Shown: positions 1 to 13,084, counted from the stretch's first letter. The stretch: 64,000 nucleotides of DNA from Heliopora coerulea (GCA_030142905.1 JASJOG010000061.1:248001-312000), one strand, 5' to 3'. A program made the numbers and translations. Notes: generated from the letters alone by a model not told the origin.

Positions 1-2546
1 ATTGATTGTCAGTACTCGTAGAATTTCAACAATTACAACTCACGTTTCCACAAAGTGGTAAATCCTGAAAGACTTGAGCAGCCACAATTGCTGACTTTAT
101 TACTACAACTTCACTTATATTGACACCGGGCTAAAATTTTAACAATTACAACTATATGAAAAGCAGCACATATTTCTTTCATCAAACTCAAGCCTTAGGC
201 TGGATAACACGAACAGTGGCATCGATCATTCTCGATATGATGCGAAATCTGACTCAGTGATTGGATCAGTACATAATCTTATTATCTGCCCACAAAGATC
301 CCACATCTTGAGTCAAAACACACAACAGTTCATTTACAAACACCTTTAAAAAAAAATTAATTCGGAAATGACGTTATTCTTATCTGCATGAAAACTAATG
401 ACCGTAGATATGACTTAACGATTTCGTGTCATTACACATTAATTAGCGGTAGTCTGTAGCCAATTAAACACGAGGAGGAATCAAAACTGAAGAATAATAC
501 AACTTATTTCTCATTGACATAAGATCATGATATGCAAAGCAACCACTGAAATCTATTCAGACTGGAAGATTGACTTCCAATTCAGAAGGTGAAACCAGAA
601 ATGACTTAAACTGGCGGGTTTTTTTTGCCTGTCAATATTAGACTCCTATGAGGTCAACATGACATAAGTTTTCGTTCCCTATGTCACAGATTTCCTGCAC
701 TGGCATCATAAACTGACGTCGAAAAAGGCCACTGCATCTACCCGCAACTTGTCTTTTTCTTCCAAATATTGACTGAATCAGCCTTACAGCTGAAATAGAG
801 CTTAGTGATCAGAAACAAAATATGTTAAAATGGACGACAATCAGAAGTTGCACTTTCAGACGGCTCATTCAGAGTAAAAATTGAAATGCTCTTAATGGTA
901 ACTGTTGCTTCAGACATCAGTCTCTCTCCAAATGATCTTCATTTCAATGAAGCCTTCCGTTCATATGGTCAAGCAATTAAGTACGTTGTACGTAACTTTC
1001 GTAGGTTTAAAAACACAAACTAGTGCGTTTTTCAAACATACTTAAAATAGCACACGTCTAAAGGATGAGTGTTGTTTGAGGTCTTTGAAAAACTCAGTAG
1101 TGCGCGTTTTTCAAATTACAAGAGACATCATGCTCTTGGCAGTTTATAATATTCATGAAAAAACAATACAGTGACAAAAAAGGTAGCTCAGTGAGAATTA
1201 AAGAATTACCTTTCCTCGGCACTGTGTAACCTTAAAATTACACTGCTCTTAGCCAGTCAAAATCTAGCAGTTTTTTTATGATTATTAGTAGCTTGATAAG
1301 TAAAACATTGAACGGTATAAAAAAATTAGTTTCGCATGCTACATAGCAAAGAATTACTGTTTCCCTTCACAGGCTTTGGAATGAAAGAAGCTGGGCCAAT
1401 CATTTGAATATCAAATTGTTAGTAGTGGGTTCATGATAGAATAAAAGACAACAACTGAAAGAGATAATCTTACTGTTCACGCTGTAGTTAACTCAGAAAG
1501 TAACTATTTCCTGAAGTCTTGACCGAGGAAGTGAAGAACATTATCACAATAAAATCTTCGTTGGATTAAACTGCCCGAGGTAAAATATGTGGGGTTATGA
1601 GAACGAGTTGCTACTGCTTCAACCGATCACCCACGAAAGTTGTAAAAGTAAACCGAACAACCCAATATTTCTGAGTTTAAAGATTGGCGTAGTTCTTTTT
1701 CTATTAAGTAATATATTGGAATTAAAGACCTACTGATATCCCCGAAAGCCGAAAGAGGTTTTGTGGAAGCCTCAACGGCCGTTGCCCACCGGACGTTAGC
1801 GATTCCTCTCAAGGAATAAAAAGAGGTATGCAAACAGCGTCACTACAAGGGAGCTAAACTAGTGGGGGCTGGATCACAATCCCTTTATAACGTGAAACAC
1901 ATGTTATTTTTCACAAGAATAATCGCAACAGCTATCTAGAAACAGTGTTTTTTCTTGAAACTGAAAAACAACAATCAATGTTTTTCAACAATTTAGTCTT
2001 TTCTATACCTCCATTTTTTAATATTTTTAAATTCAGCCTTTTGAATCGTTATTTTCTATCGTTATTTTAGACTTTAACATATTTTTCATGCAATTCAGTA
2101 GGAATAGGTTCGACGTCAGTTTTGGGAATGAGATATTCTGTTAGTAAAAGGTTCCGTAAACGTGGTGGGTTATGTAGACGTAATAAAAACAGCAAAAAAG
2201 CGCACGTGTAAACGAGCCTTAAAGAGCAATTATCGACAGTATTCACTCTATAAACACAAGCAGTAATGCCGCGACATGGCAATACTGGTCAAAAACTCCT
2301 CACACAAAACCTATGAATACTTTTGACAGTATTATCACTAACGTTATTAATATTCGTTCAGATTCTGTTCACTTTACACGGAAACCAATCCAATTCTAGT
2401 GATCTAATAGTGGATCCTTACTTGCTGTTATAATCGACAATCTCATTTCCAATCTCGTAATAAAACAGTTACGTTCCATACAAAAGTACTACGACTCAAT
2501 CAATCACTTCCGTTCCGATCGCGCGCCATTTACACCAAGACAACCT
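1..2546. other. No gene recognised
   Basis: AT-rich sequence with stop codons in every frame. The open frames near 1627-1833 and 2067-2282 on the minus strand are short and match no family I know. A short phrase (agtgcg, then gtttttcaaa) occurs twice, near 1022 and 1096. It may hold introns or upstream exons of the neighbouring GTPase gene. Confidence 0.5.
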
Positions 2547-2552
2547 GCTTAC

Positions 2553-3687
2553 AGACTCAATAACAGCAACCTTATGGGAGTTTTTTTCAAGACTTCCAGT
2601 TGATCGGCTTCATCCTCATTCCTTGGTGTAGTGTTTTTAATAACATACTTGCCGACAATTAGCGAATCACAACCGATGCGTTCAAATCTCCTGTCAAGAG
2701 CTTCATTTATCTCGTCGTACTTCTGGTCCAATTCCTTAGGACTATTCAGCTTATCAGGTTTGGTGAAAACGAGGATAGTTTTGGGCTGCTCATTTTCAAC
2801 CTCTTTATCCCACGGGTTAAGATTGCGTAGAGCTGCCATCCACCTTGTCACATAGTCGAAATTTGTTTCACGCAGAAGGTTTTCTTGGTCTATCTCTTTC
2901 TTCGTATCTTTATCTACAAACTTTGAGTGCGCCTTCTCGTCAAGGGACTTTGACAGATCAATAACCAGCATGAATAGCTCTCTAAACCTCAGCATTATCG
3001 AATGCACATCGTGAAAGACAGACTGGCCACCGACATCTCCCAACATGAATCTAGTTGTATCCATGGTATCATCACGGTAATTTTCGACATTTTCTGCAAT
3101 CTTCCATTTTAAGTCGTCTAATGGGTGAGAATCGAGTTTCATACTTTTCTCGGCGTTATTTTTTCCTCCCCCATCCTTCATCCGGCTATCGTTGTCGCTT
3201 GGATAGTCCTCCCCATCCCCATCTCCAGGTCCGTCTTTCTCTCCTAGTTCAGCCTTATCGTTTGCTCCATCTCCACTTCTGTCTTTAGTTCCACTGCTTC
3301 CTGCACCTCCAAACTGATCTTCACGATCATAACCTCCAATTTTTCCTACATCATCTTTACGCTTTTCCCTTTTTTCAGCTATTGTCCTGGCTACTTCCTT
3401 ACAAAGGACACTATTAGTGTGTCGCTCAGATGCTATAAATTGGTCATCTGCTGCACGCTTCCAAGGTTTGGATTTATCATTCTCTTTTACTTCAACAACA
3501 TCGAACTCGATGCCAATAGTGCTCGGTTCTTTTTCGTCTAGCTCTTCACCAAGAAGGCTTTTCTTCAGAGACGGTTTTCCTACACCATCTCGACCAATTA
3601 AGAGTAATGATATGCGATTGTTTTTCTTTTTACCGTGGTTTAAAGTTTCGGATACTGCAGCTTGCATCAGATGTTGCTGATCTTCTG
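2553..3687 (-). CDS. Roc/Ras-like GTPase, single exon of a larger gene
   Basis: A 372-codon open frame encodes a P-loop GTPase like the Roc domain of ROCO and MFHAS1-type proteins. Seen: a Walker A region (GRDGVGKPSL), a switch II DVGGQ motif followed by a hydrophobic strand (LFMLVIDLS), and a guanine-specificity motif of the TKxD type (VFTKPDKL). A charged, Gly/Asp/Lys-rich insert of about 100 residues separates the G1 and G3 regions. The usual GKT/S is GKPS here, with proline in place of the Mg-binding threonine, so nucleotide hydrolysis may be impaired. The frame is open upstream of the first Met back to a pyrimidine-rich acceptor (AG at 3688-3689). The stop lies inside a candidate donor (GTAAGC, 2547-2552). 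So this is probably an internal exon and the Met at 3667 is not the true start. Being a pseudogene is the alternative. Confidence 0.6.
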
Positions 3688-3879
3688 CTGTTAAGAAAAA
3701 ATGAGGATGATTCTGAAATAGAATTCTGCTGTTAAAATGTCAAACAATCATGATTACACGTCTTTACGTAATTAAAGAAATCTGAAAACAAAAGACTAAC
3801 GTGGTCGAATACTCTATAACTCTTCGAAATGTTGCTAATATAATTTAGTTATAAAACACCCTTTAATGATAAAAATAAA

Positions 3880-6540
3880 AGTAGAAAATGTGGGAAAAAA
3901 AAGGTGAAGAAGACACATAAGTGGAAAAGTAGTGGACCAGATGGCTTACACGGCTACTGGATAAAGAATTTTGCAAACTTTCATGAAAGAATTTCCGAAT
4001 TGCTAATGAGTTTTTCAGAGAATGGTGTAGTATTTGAGTAGATGACAAAAGGTCGAACATGCTTAATATTGAAAGACCGAATCACAGGTAACCTAATATC
4101 AAACTACCGCCCAATAACATGCTTACCTCTGATGTGGAAGCTTTTGACGAGGATGGTTGGAGAAAGTGTGTACAATTATTTGAATAAGTAGCAGATCCTA
4201 CCACCAGAATAGAAAGGGGCTCCAAGAGGATGTAGGGAAAAAGAGGACCAGCTTATGGTTGACAAAATGATGTTCACGAATTGTAGAAAGAGACAATCTT
4301 GCTGTATGCTGGACTGAAAACAAAAAGGTGTACGTTATGGTCCCACATTCGTATATCGAGCAATGCATGGATTGATTTAGAGTTGTCAACAATGTAAGAA
4401 CATTGTAGAAATTAATGAAGACATGAAGAGTCAAATTGACATCTTGAGGGGACTCATTGGGAGAAGTAAAGCTCAGAAGGGAGATATTTCAAGGAGAGAG
4501 TCTATTACCATTGCTGTTTGTGTTAACATTGATACCTATGTCTATGGTGTTGAATACATCACAGACAGGATACCAGTTTGGGAAAAACAAAGGACTTATT
4601 CATCTCTTGTAAATGGATGACATTAAACTCTATGCCAAGAATGTGGTGGAGCTGGATCTCTAGTCCAGACAGTAAGGGTTATTCATTATCAGATTGGCAT
4701 GGAGTTTGGAATTCAGAAGTGTGTAATGGTGTCAATGAGAAGAGGACGAATGGTGGAGAATGGGGAAATTGATCTTCCCAACGGAGAAACGATCAAAGCA
4801 TTTGACAAAAATGAAGTATATAAATGTCTTCTCCATGTAAAGAAGCTCTTTCTCCTTCTCCTGAAGAAGTCATTTTCGAGTATTTCTTTCATTTCACCAC
4901 TTTTGAGCTTGTCGCATTCCAAAATCCTTTAGTAAAGGTAAAGGTACAGTACCTTAATTTATATCCACGATAAACAAAGGTCGAATAAGCACCATTATTA
5001 AAATAAACTTCAAGTAAACGACAAATGTTTTAATGGCATATATGTTTCGGCAAGACTCGTGCCATCTTCAGTACACGTGATTACGGATATTGACAAGTGT
5101 AATTTATATGCTAACCTAATTAACAGCATATAAATAACACTTGTAAATATCGAAAATTACTTGTACTGAAGATGGCATAAGTCTTGCCGAAACATGAATA
5201 CCATTAATAATTTTGTCTTTTACTTGAAGCTTATAAGTGAAGGCACTTTACCTTTGCTTTTCGCTAGGTATTTTCGGATGCGACAGCCTGAAAAGTGGTA
5301 AAATGAAAGAAATACTCAAAAATTAGTACTTCAGAAGAATGAAAAAGATCCTCAAGTCTAAAGTAAATGCAGGAAATATCATCAAGGCAATCAACTCCCG
5401 GGCTGTATCAGTCATAAGGTATGGAGCAGGGATAATCGAATGGACAAAAGATAAACTAAAGCAAATGGACAGAAAGACAGGGAAGCTACTTACTATCTAT
5501 AAGAGCTTCCACCCAAGAGATGATGTGTATAGGTTATATCAGAAGAGGATTCAAGGTCGGAGAGGACTGGAAAGTGTGGAGGATGTTGCAGAAATTGAAA
5601 AATGTAACCTTGGGTATTACCTCATCGGCACAGAGGAAGAAGAGTTTCTGAAGGAGGTCAAGAGAGAAAACACTTTTAAGGATGAGGAAGACTTAAAAGA
5701 AAGGAAGAAAACCATCAAAACAGAAGAAAAGAAAGACTCTTTGAGAAGAGAATATATCCTGTATTTTGGAAAGGAACAGAGGGGGTAATGGATTAGGAGG
5801 CAATATGGAAATGGTTAAGAAAAGGAACGCTAAAGAAGGAAACAGAAGAAATGATTCTAGCAGCTCGAAATAAAGCCCTTAGAATCAAACGGGTAAGACA
5901 TCATATTGATAAAGAGCTTGAAACTCCACCAACTTGTTGAATCTGTGGACTTGCAGACGAAGCCATTGAACACGTAGTTTCAGAATGTATTCCTTTTGCT
6001 TAAAAGGATTATAAGACTGTGAAACACGATAAGATTGCTAAAAACGCTACAAACGAAAAAAAGCTACAAACATCATATTGCCACGGAATGCTGAGTACTG
6101 GAGAATGAGGAAGTGAAAATCCTATTGGATTTCACCATCCAGACTAAAAAGAAGCTAGAATGTAACAAACAACATCTAGTCATGCTGACCAAGACGAAAA
6201 CCCTCATATATTGTGGATGTAGGTTGTCCATTTGACACGATGATTAAACAGAGGGAAAGAATAAAGATTCGGAAATAAACAGACTTTAAGTACGAGTTAT
6301 TAAAGATGTAGAAAGGGGAAGTGACCAAGGTATTTTTTCTGCCTGTCATCACAGGTGCCTTGGGAACAATGAACAAGAATGTGCAATTTACCTGGGACAA
6401 GCTGAAAATTGACAGTAGGGTGGGGGATCTCTAGAAGATCGGATTACTAGAAACATCAAGAATACTGAGGAAGGTCCTGGACTCGTAACCTGCCATCAAT
6501 ATGCTGCGAGACGTAGCATGACACATACATTACAGGAGTA
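3880..6540 (+). pseudogene. Degenerate R2-like (endonuclease-bearing) LINE, copy 1
   Basis: Broken reading frames on the plus strand spell successive blocks of a non-LTR reverse transcriptase. There is a SNYRPITCLP-type block near 4095, a KLYAKN block near 4630 that follows the RT active-site region, and a C-terminal thumb-like block (VSVIRYGAGIIEW, near 5410). Further on is a decayed C-terminal part with an LPVITGALG-like motif near 6340, where related LINEs have their restriction-like endonuclease and its conserved IPVV(I/V)GALG. Stops and frameshifts are frequent, and a foldback element splits the RT. The 149-codon frame at 5339-5788 is the longest surviving piece. Related sequences occur at 11768-13084 and 34850-36700. 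Clade assignment (R2/NeSL-like) rests on remembered family motifs. Confidence 0.7.
4935..5262. mobile_element. Foldback MITE nested in the LINE
   Basis: About 330 bp with long imperfect inverted repeats. The arm near 5018-5073 (tttcggcaagact then gccatcttcagtac) is the reverse complement of the arm near 5163-5217. It has no coding content and interrupts the LINE reverse transcriptase, so it inserted after the LINE. I did not resolve a target duplication. Confidence 0.6.
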
Positions 6541-6870
6541 ATGTATGGTACGAAGAAATGTGCAGAGATTTTGTTTCAAACTCTAGGGGATAGAACAGGG
6601 AAAGCGATCAACAAGGGAAAGTTAATGTTAAGAATTAGGAAAGAAATGAAAAAGAGATTGGAAAACCTGGTTTACTTAGACGTGTATCGTAAGAACTTCA
6701 TGAAAATAATCAACTGCAGTGTCTTACCAGTTGCAGGATATGCCATGAATGTGTGCCAATTCACCCAAAAGGAACTATACGACCTTGATATGTTGGTGAA
6801 GGAGATCCAGTGCAGAAAAGACTGCTTTTTCAAGCCCAACAAGTTGATACATGTTTCCCTACCATGTTTG
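6541..6870 (+). pseudogene. Second LINE reverse transcriptase fragment
   Basis: A 127-codon frame (to 6924) contains an RT thumb-like stretch (VYRKNFMKIINCSVLPVAGY, then FTQKELYDLDMLVKEI). This resembles the C-terminal RT region of endonuclease-type LINEs common in cnidarians, but it differs from the copy just upstream, so it is probably a separate insertion. No complete RT or endonuclease remains, and the last 20 or so codons look unrelated. Confidence 0.5.
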
Positions 6871-6924
6871 TCGAACATTTTCAAAAGTTTTAACTTCTTA
6901 ACAGGTTCTCATGTGTCCTTGTAA

Positions 6925-8100
6925 TTGATAATGACAGTTGTTGGTATCTTTTTTCTGTATAGTAAGCAAAAGCCTAACAGCCTAACAAGTCAATACATGT
7001 TCTTCTATGTTATGCAAACCTGTAGGAACTTGTGAAAGGACAAAGACAAATTCTTATACTGTTGTTGGTACAAAAATGCACAGTATGTTGTGCCTGCCCT
7101 CCTTGTCGTTTTCAACTTGGCAGTTGCTGCCAACAATTTTGAAAGGTTTTAACTTTGTTGTGGTTAAAAGTACCAAAAAAAGACGTACTGAATTTGATCA
7201 CGTGCTAAAATAGTTGACGTATATCAACTCTTACAGGAAGTTGAAGTGGAAGCTTCGATAAGATATTTCACAGGGCCAAAAAGGCAAAACAGTGACCGCA
7301 AACTGAATTTAACGAATTTACCAAAGTTGGTTAAACCGGTGATCTTGGCACCAAAGCAGTCAGTTTTTTTTTGTTTAATTGATTTAAAAAATGCATTAAA
7401 GCCTGCATGAAGATATGTGACCGATCTGACTTATTCAAACACAATTTTCGAAGCTACATGAACCAGCACAACCCAAACCCAATGTTGGCGGTGGGAAACG
7501 ATGCACCACCACAGTTTTATTTTCCTTACACGAGATCTGGTTACCTTCTCACCAATTAAGTTCGTAAAAATGTTCACGGGATTTAAAGGACAACCTTGAT
7601 GGAAGCTTGTATTGTCATTGAATTCAAAGTGTTCTCTTTCGACTATCTTTATAGCTGTCGGCCAGGTACTCCAATTAGACACAAAAGAAGCCATGTTGGA
7701 CAGGTAATAGCATTTATTTCTTGTTCAAAAGCAAACTTTCCATTAAAATATTGTTAAAATACTTCATGACTTCACTTCGAAGCTCAAAGGAAGAATTCTA
7801 CATCTTCCAAATTTCTGAACGATAACTATTATTTAAACTACGATAAGATACTGTATAAGAACGTACTTTTCATGATTAAGTTTATGTAAAAACATAAATT
7901 TTCTGGCGCTTTTCCATTCTTTATTTTGAAGAACCAGGATTTTAAAGATTCCGGCTTTTTATATTCCGGGATTTTGTATTCTCTATTCCCCGTCCACCGA
8001 TTTCCCGTACTGGGTTTTGAAGATAGCCTTAGTAACTGTTGAGTAGCAAACAAATGAGTGGACCACTAATGACAGAAAAGACGCAAAAGTAGTTTCAAGT
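6925..8100. other. No gene recognised
   Basis: Short open frames at 7007-7213, 7431-7694 and 7838-8053 have no family features I can name. A stretch near 7920-8000 repeats short phrases (attccgg, attttgtatt). It is probably non-coding or old repeat. Confidence 0.4.
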
Positions 8101-8104
8101 TCTA

Positions 8105-10112
8105 ATGAAGAGAGCACAGCAAGACGGTGAATACTTAGACAAATTTAAGCGGGATTGTCTCCAATTGAATATTCAGAAGAATCAGGGGAAGATCTATGAG
8201 TCCAGAGGAAAAATTCAAGGGAAATATCCAATTTATATACCAGCGAAACACCTCTTATCTCGAGAGCTCGTGAAGCAAGATCACTAGTAGACCCTTCTCG
8301 GTTATGTGATGTTAATGATGAGCATGATGAATACTGAATTCCCAAGTTGCGAAGGTTTGCGAAGCCTTGCGAGCAAGTCAACAGGAAGTGCTATGGATGC
8401 AAGAGGTTTTATACTATGCCAGTACCGACACCAGATCAACGGAACCTTCCAAAGGTACGAATTGAAGGTCAAACTCCATTCAAAATCATCGGTGTACATT
8501 AAGAAGGACCCGTTTAGTGAATCGACCAAGTCAAAACATGACAGCCAATTTGACGCCTCTTTGTTTGCTAGGGGAAGCCATAAGCTGCGACAGACAAACT
8601 GTCGCACACTCGCATGTTTATTGGAGCTTTCTTAATTCAAACACTTCCCAGACGGTAAAAGTAAAACTGTAACTGAAATTCGACAAAGGAATAAATGATT
8701 TCTATGTTGCCAGTTCCGGCTGCTATGATAGTATTAAATTTTGAAAAAGCTTTAACGCAAAAGTGCGTACATCACGTCAGCTATGATGTATAATAACATA
8801 CGCATCTTCTTATTCGGTCATCACCGCTGTTACAACCACTCTGTCCTGGGGTTTGACTTAATCTATCATTTTTGTCCGTTAAAAGATAACAGAATTCCTT
8901 ATGAATATTTTGTATTAAACGCCGTTCCTATAATTAAATTTCACTGGAGCTTTTAACAATTTTTTACTTCGTAATTCAAACGCAAATGGAATTCGTGACA
9001 CAAGCTCAATGTACCAACAAATGTACTGGATGTACCGACAGACCTGCTCAGGACGAAAATTAGGGGGCAACTGCCCCCTACTTTTCGTCCTGAAAGGCTA
9101 CGTTAGTGCCATTTACCATAAACTCAAGACTGGAGCTGAACGCAAAGGATACATATTCATCAATACTGGCAGTTTGACGCGGAGGAATCATTTGGAGCTC
9201 TTACTCAGATATGAAATGCGAAGAATTCCTGAAAAGTCTTAAACGATTCATTGCAGTGAGAGGTCTCCCAAAGAAAATCATATCCGACAGTGGAAAGAGG
9301 CTTGTGGCAGCTCAAAATGAATTAAGAAAGTCGAACAAGGTGAAAAGTTACAAGGCATCTTGGAAGAACACCAAGTAAAATGGCAGTTTAACTTAAGTAA
9401 AGCTAATTTATGGATAGGCATGTTTGAGAGAATGGTGAGCCTTTTGAAGAACGCCCGTTACGACGTTGTAGGATCCGCAAAATTGTCATTCGGAGAGTTG
9501 CTAGAGATATGCTTGACATTCAAGTCGTGTTAAATAATCGACCATTGACCTATATTGTTAAGATGGCGTTGAGCTTCCTATCTTGGCACTAAACGGGCTG
9601 ATGTTTGGAAAGGCCAATCAACAGTTGGAGCTACCACCAACGGATTACAAAGACAGAAATTTGCGAAAGAAAGCCAAATACTTAAAAAGAAGCAAGCAGG
9701 TGCTGTGGAGAAGATAGAGGCCTGAATACCTCAAAGTATTTCGTGAACGACATAGCTTAGTCCATAGCAGTAAACGAGGACACCATAGAGAAGGTGATGT
9801 GGTATTGATCAAGGGGGAGGAGGAGTAGAGAGTAAATTTAAAGAATGGAATTGTACAACAACAATTACAAGAAGAGGCGGAGTCGTACGTGCAGTTTGAC
9901 TTCGTGCTGGAAAGTCATTCTTTGAAAGGCTGATACAATTTCTTTATACAATGGAACTACACTACTAACGGAAGGAAAAAGATCGGACGCAACTGAATTT
10001 TGAAGGAAGAGAATTCAGGCCCAAAAGACAGGCTGCAGTTGATGCAACGAACAATATTCAGCACATACATGAGTATGAAGATGATGAACGTTGTGGAAAG
10101 AAAATTGAATTA
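8105..10112 (+). pseudogene. BEL/Pao LTR retrotransposon, pol 3' part, degenerate
   Basis: Plus-strand fragments follow the order of a BEL/Pao integrase. At 8105-8287 is the zinc-binding-domain lead-in (GKYPIYIPAKHLL). At 8368-8505 is CYGCKRF then TPFKIIGV, the start of the integrase core. At 9240-9540 are core remnants (RGLPKKIISDSGK, then LSFGELLEI). At 9690-10050 are remnants of the C-terminal domain typical of BEL (GAVVRAV-like, then REFRPKRQAA). Many stops and frameshifts are present, and a palindromic insertion lies at 9049-9092. Gag, protease and RT are not seen upstream, so only the 3' end of the element survives here. Confidence 0.75.
9049..9092. repeat. 44-bp near-perfect palindrome
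   Basis: Two 21-bp arms with one mismatch surround a 2-nt loop (outer CAGGACGAAAA, inner GGGGGCA). It sits where the BEL/Pao integrase is interrupted, so it is either a small insertion or the scar of one. Confidence 0.8.
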
Positions 10113-10198
10113 TACAGACATAATAACTTAGGTTGATTCACATTACAGCTTAGATTCTAATAAATTTGAAATATCAAGTTTTCAAATACGGGGGAGAG

Positions 10199-10600
10199 TG
10201 TCGTAAAATTTTGTTCGTAAACTGTGTGTGAAAAAAGTGTTAGGTTTCAATTTAGGTGTGGACGTAATTAGTTAATAGCTAAAGGGTGTGACAACGTCTT
10301 TTGTGTAGTTGTAGTTGTTCACATGTTGCAAAGTGAGCGAGACGAAACAAACTAAACTTGAGATTAGATTTAAAAAACAGAATATTTTCTTGAAATTATT
10401 TGTGGGGATTTACCAATGTTCACCACAAAATGAAAGATTCCTGCTTTGATTTCTTGGCTAATTTCTTAGGTAATACTCAATCAGAATCATCGTTACTTCT
10501 TTGAATTGCTTTATTTTTTATACTATTTGTTTGCTTTTAAATATGAACTATAAATGTGAGTGTTTTATACATTCAAAAGACAGAATTCTCTACTCCACTC
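10199..10600 (+). repeat. Putative 3' LTR of the BEL/Pao element
   Basis: A purine-rich tract (acgggggagag) is followed directly by TGTCGTAA, the usual arrangement of a polypurine tract and LTR start. The position fits, just after the last integrase remnants. The far end is not certain; I place it near the CTCTACTCCA stretch at 10588-10600. No upstream partner LTR was seen. Confidence 0.45.
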
Positions 10601-10617
10601 TGCTTGTTTTTTGGACT

Positions 10618-10765
10618 AAATATGTATACATGCTAAAAATATTAGAATTTAAAGTAAAATAAAATTACAGAATGTTTTCGAAACACCGATGATGACATAT
10701 TGTCGTATAGTAATTTTATTTTAATTTGACCTTTCTTGATATTTTTAGCCTGTACATATATTGAA
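10618..10765. mobile_element. Foldback element
   Basis: The segment near 10618-10669 (with gctaaaaatatt and aataaaattac) is the approximate reverse complement of 10711-10762 (gtaattttatt and atttttagcc). The spacer is about 40 bp and there is no coding content. It is a typical small non-autonomous element. Confidence 0.5.
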
Positions 10766-11760
10766 TCATAACAAAATGACATACATATATATCGACTCAG
10801 TTACGGTGATTCAATTTCGTTTAAAGAGGAGGAAGAATTGAAGTTTTTACTCATAATACATCCTGAGTGGCACTTTGCCCCGTTAGGCAAATTGCAATTT
10901 ATACGTAAATTGATAGTTATTTACGTCACCGAACTTTATGTGATCTATAAGTTGAACATTATCTCAAAGTAATTTTTTTTGTAGACAAAATTAATCATTA
11001 CAATAATTTGCAAATGTACTTCAAAATAACGCTCGTCTGACACTTGGTTCACCACCTTCGTATGTCGCTCTGCCCGAGCGTTGTCTCCCTTGAAAAATTA
11101 AATTTACAGCAGTAATCAGAACTTTTTAAAATCAAAAATATCTTTTTTATCTGAGATCGAATATTTGTACGGATTTTCGAAGGTTTTTAAAGCAAACTTA
11201 AAGAAATTTCAAGCTGCTTTTTTTGACTTATAGTTGGATCTCGTATTTTTTTCGTTCAAATGAAATTTAATACGCTAAATAGAATCTTATTAGTGTCTTG
11301 GGATGAATTTTTCTATGGTGGGATTACGACAATAGAAAGACTTTGATACTTTTACAAAATTATTGTTGACTTTTCTAAGGGAAGATTAACTTTTATGCAT
11401 CTCAGGTTTGGGGTAACATTAAAACATTCAGTTCCGCAAAATTGGATGTTTTCCCTGGCGCAAGTCAACAGTTGCATAATGTGAGCCACAAGAAGCAAGA
11501 GCATCAGAAAACGAAAGACGAAATTTGAACTTTGACTTTCGAGTTTTGGATTGGACAACGCACGTGGTTTGACTAGCATGCTTGATGGACGATGTCTGAG
11601 ATCGTTCAAAACAACGTCGAACATTTTGGATTTTCAGCGAAAATTGGTTTACATATTTTAACTGCTCGAAGGAATACTGAAGCATCCTCTTAGTGCTCGC
11701 GATAAAGTGCGTAGATTCGTCAACCTCGATCGAGGTTAGTGTCTAACATGATTTCATCAA
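10766..11760. other. No gene recognised
   Basis: AT-rich DNA. Overlapping minus-strand frames near 11352-11685 encode nothing I recognise. Confidence 0.4.
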
Positions 11761-11767
11761 TGGATGG

Positions 11768-13084
11768 ATGAAGCTTACGTACAGCCAAAAAACCAGCGCA
11801 ATACAAACGAAAATGCTTACTTTTCTTGGCGTCGTTAGGGTCATCCTTGGAGTAGAACCGCTTGCTGGAGTGAAGACCTGCACAGTAAAGACTGTTATCA
11901 TGGTAAATTCATCGATCCATGTTTCATCATTCAGCCTACTGTATAACTACCTCGGGATATTAGAGTTGGATACGATTAAAGAGAATGAGATGAAGAGATT
12001 CGGAGATGAATATCTGAGAAGATTCAGGTTGGTGAGAAAATCGAGGTTGAATGGTAAGAACAAGATTAAGGCGGCAAAAACATGGGCAGTATCTCTAATG
12101 AGATATGGAGCAGGTATACTGAAGTAGACGAATAAAGAACTTAATGAGTGATGTAAAGAAAATACACTTACCACGGGAGAAAGTAGGCAGAGGTTTAATT
12201 AGTTGAGAAAATTGTGTGAAGAGTGAAGAGAATAGTCTTGGATGGTATGTCAAAGGAAGTGATGAGCCAATGTTAAAAGCAGTGGCACAAAATGGTACCA
12301 TTAAAATAGAAGTAACGATTCTGCCTGAGAAATACAAGAAAAAATAAATTCAAGACAGGGAGAGGAGCTGGGTGGAGAATAAAATGTTTTCACAAAATGT
12401 CAGAGAAATGCGAGACGAAGTTGACATGAAGAGGACCAGAAGATGGCTTAAGAAAAGTGACTTGAAAGGGTGTACGGAAGCTTTGGTATGCAGCAAGTTT
12501 TGAGTTCAAATTACACGAAATACCACACTAACAAGACCACAGATTCGCCAATGCGCAGAATATGTGTAGAGAAACGAGAAGGTGGAGGACATCTGGTCAG
12601 TCAATATATTTAGTTTACACCGAAAAAATATATGAGGAGGCACAACAATGTGGTCAGGTATATCCACTGGGAATTGTGCGGAAAACTCCATCTGGAAAGG
12701 TCAAGCAAATGGTACGAGCACAAACCACCAGGAGTATTGGAGAACAGTATCAACAAGAATCTGTGGGACTTTAACATCCAATGTGACCGCTTAAGAGAAG
12801 GGAGAAGACCAGACGTTTTGGTAATTCATAAAAATGACAAGGAATGTCTAATAATCGATAAAGCAGTGCCAGGAGATTCAAGGGTGAAAGCGAACGAACA
12901 GGAGAAAGTTGAGAAATATCAGGACTTGAAGACAGAGATAGCAAATATGGGGAACATGAAAAGGGTCACTATTATTCCTGTGGTTGTTGGATCACTAGGA
13001 GTAGTCTCTACGGATCTGGAGAAATGGATTGAAAAGATTAGGATCAAAGAGAGGATAGAGCATCTGCAAAAACCACATTATTAG
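11768..13084 (+). pseudogene. R2-like LINE, copy 2 (RT thumb and endonuclease)
   Basis: The frame at 11768-12127 carries the RT end (YLGILELDTIKENEMK, then WAVSLMRYGAGILK), homologous to copy 1. After a decayed linker, the 150-codon frame at 12632-13084 holds a restriction-like endonuclease signature: RPDVLVIH, then CLIIDKAVPGD with its acidic and Lys residues, then KVEKYQDLK and IIPVVVGSLG. This is the PD-(D/E)XK region found downstream of RT in R2/NeSL-type LINEs. Stops at 12125 and in the linker show it is dead. The 3' end lies soon after 13084. Confidence 0.7.
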
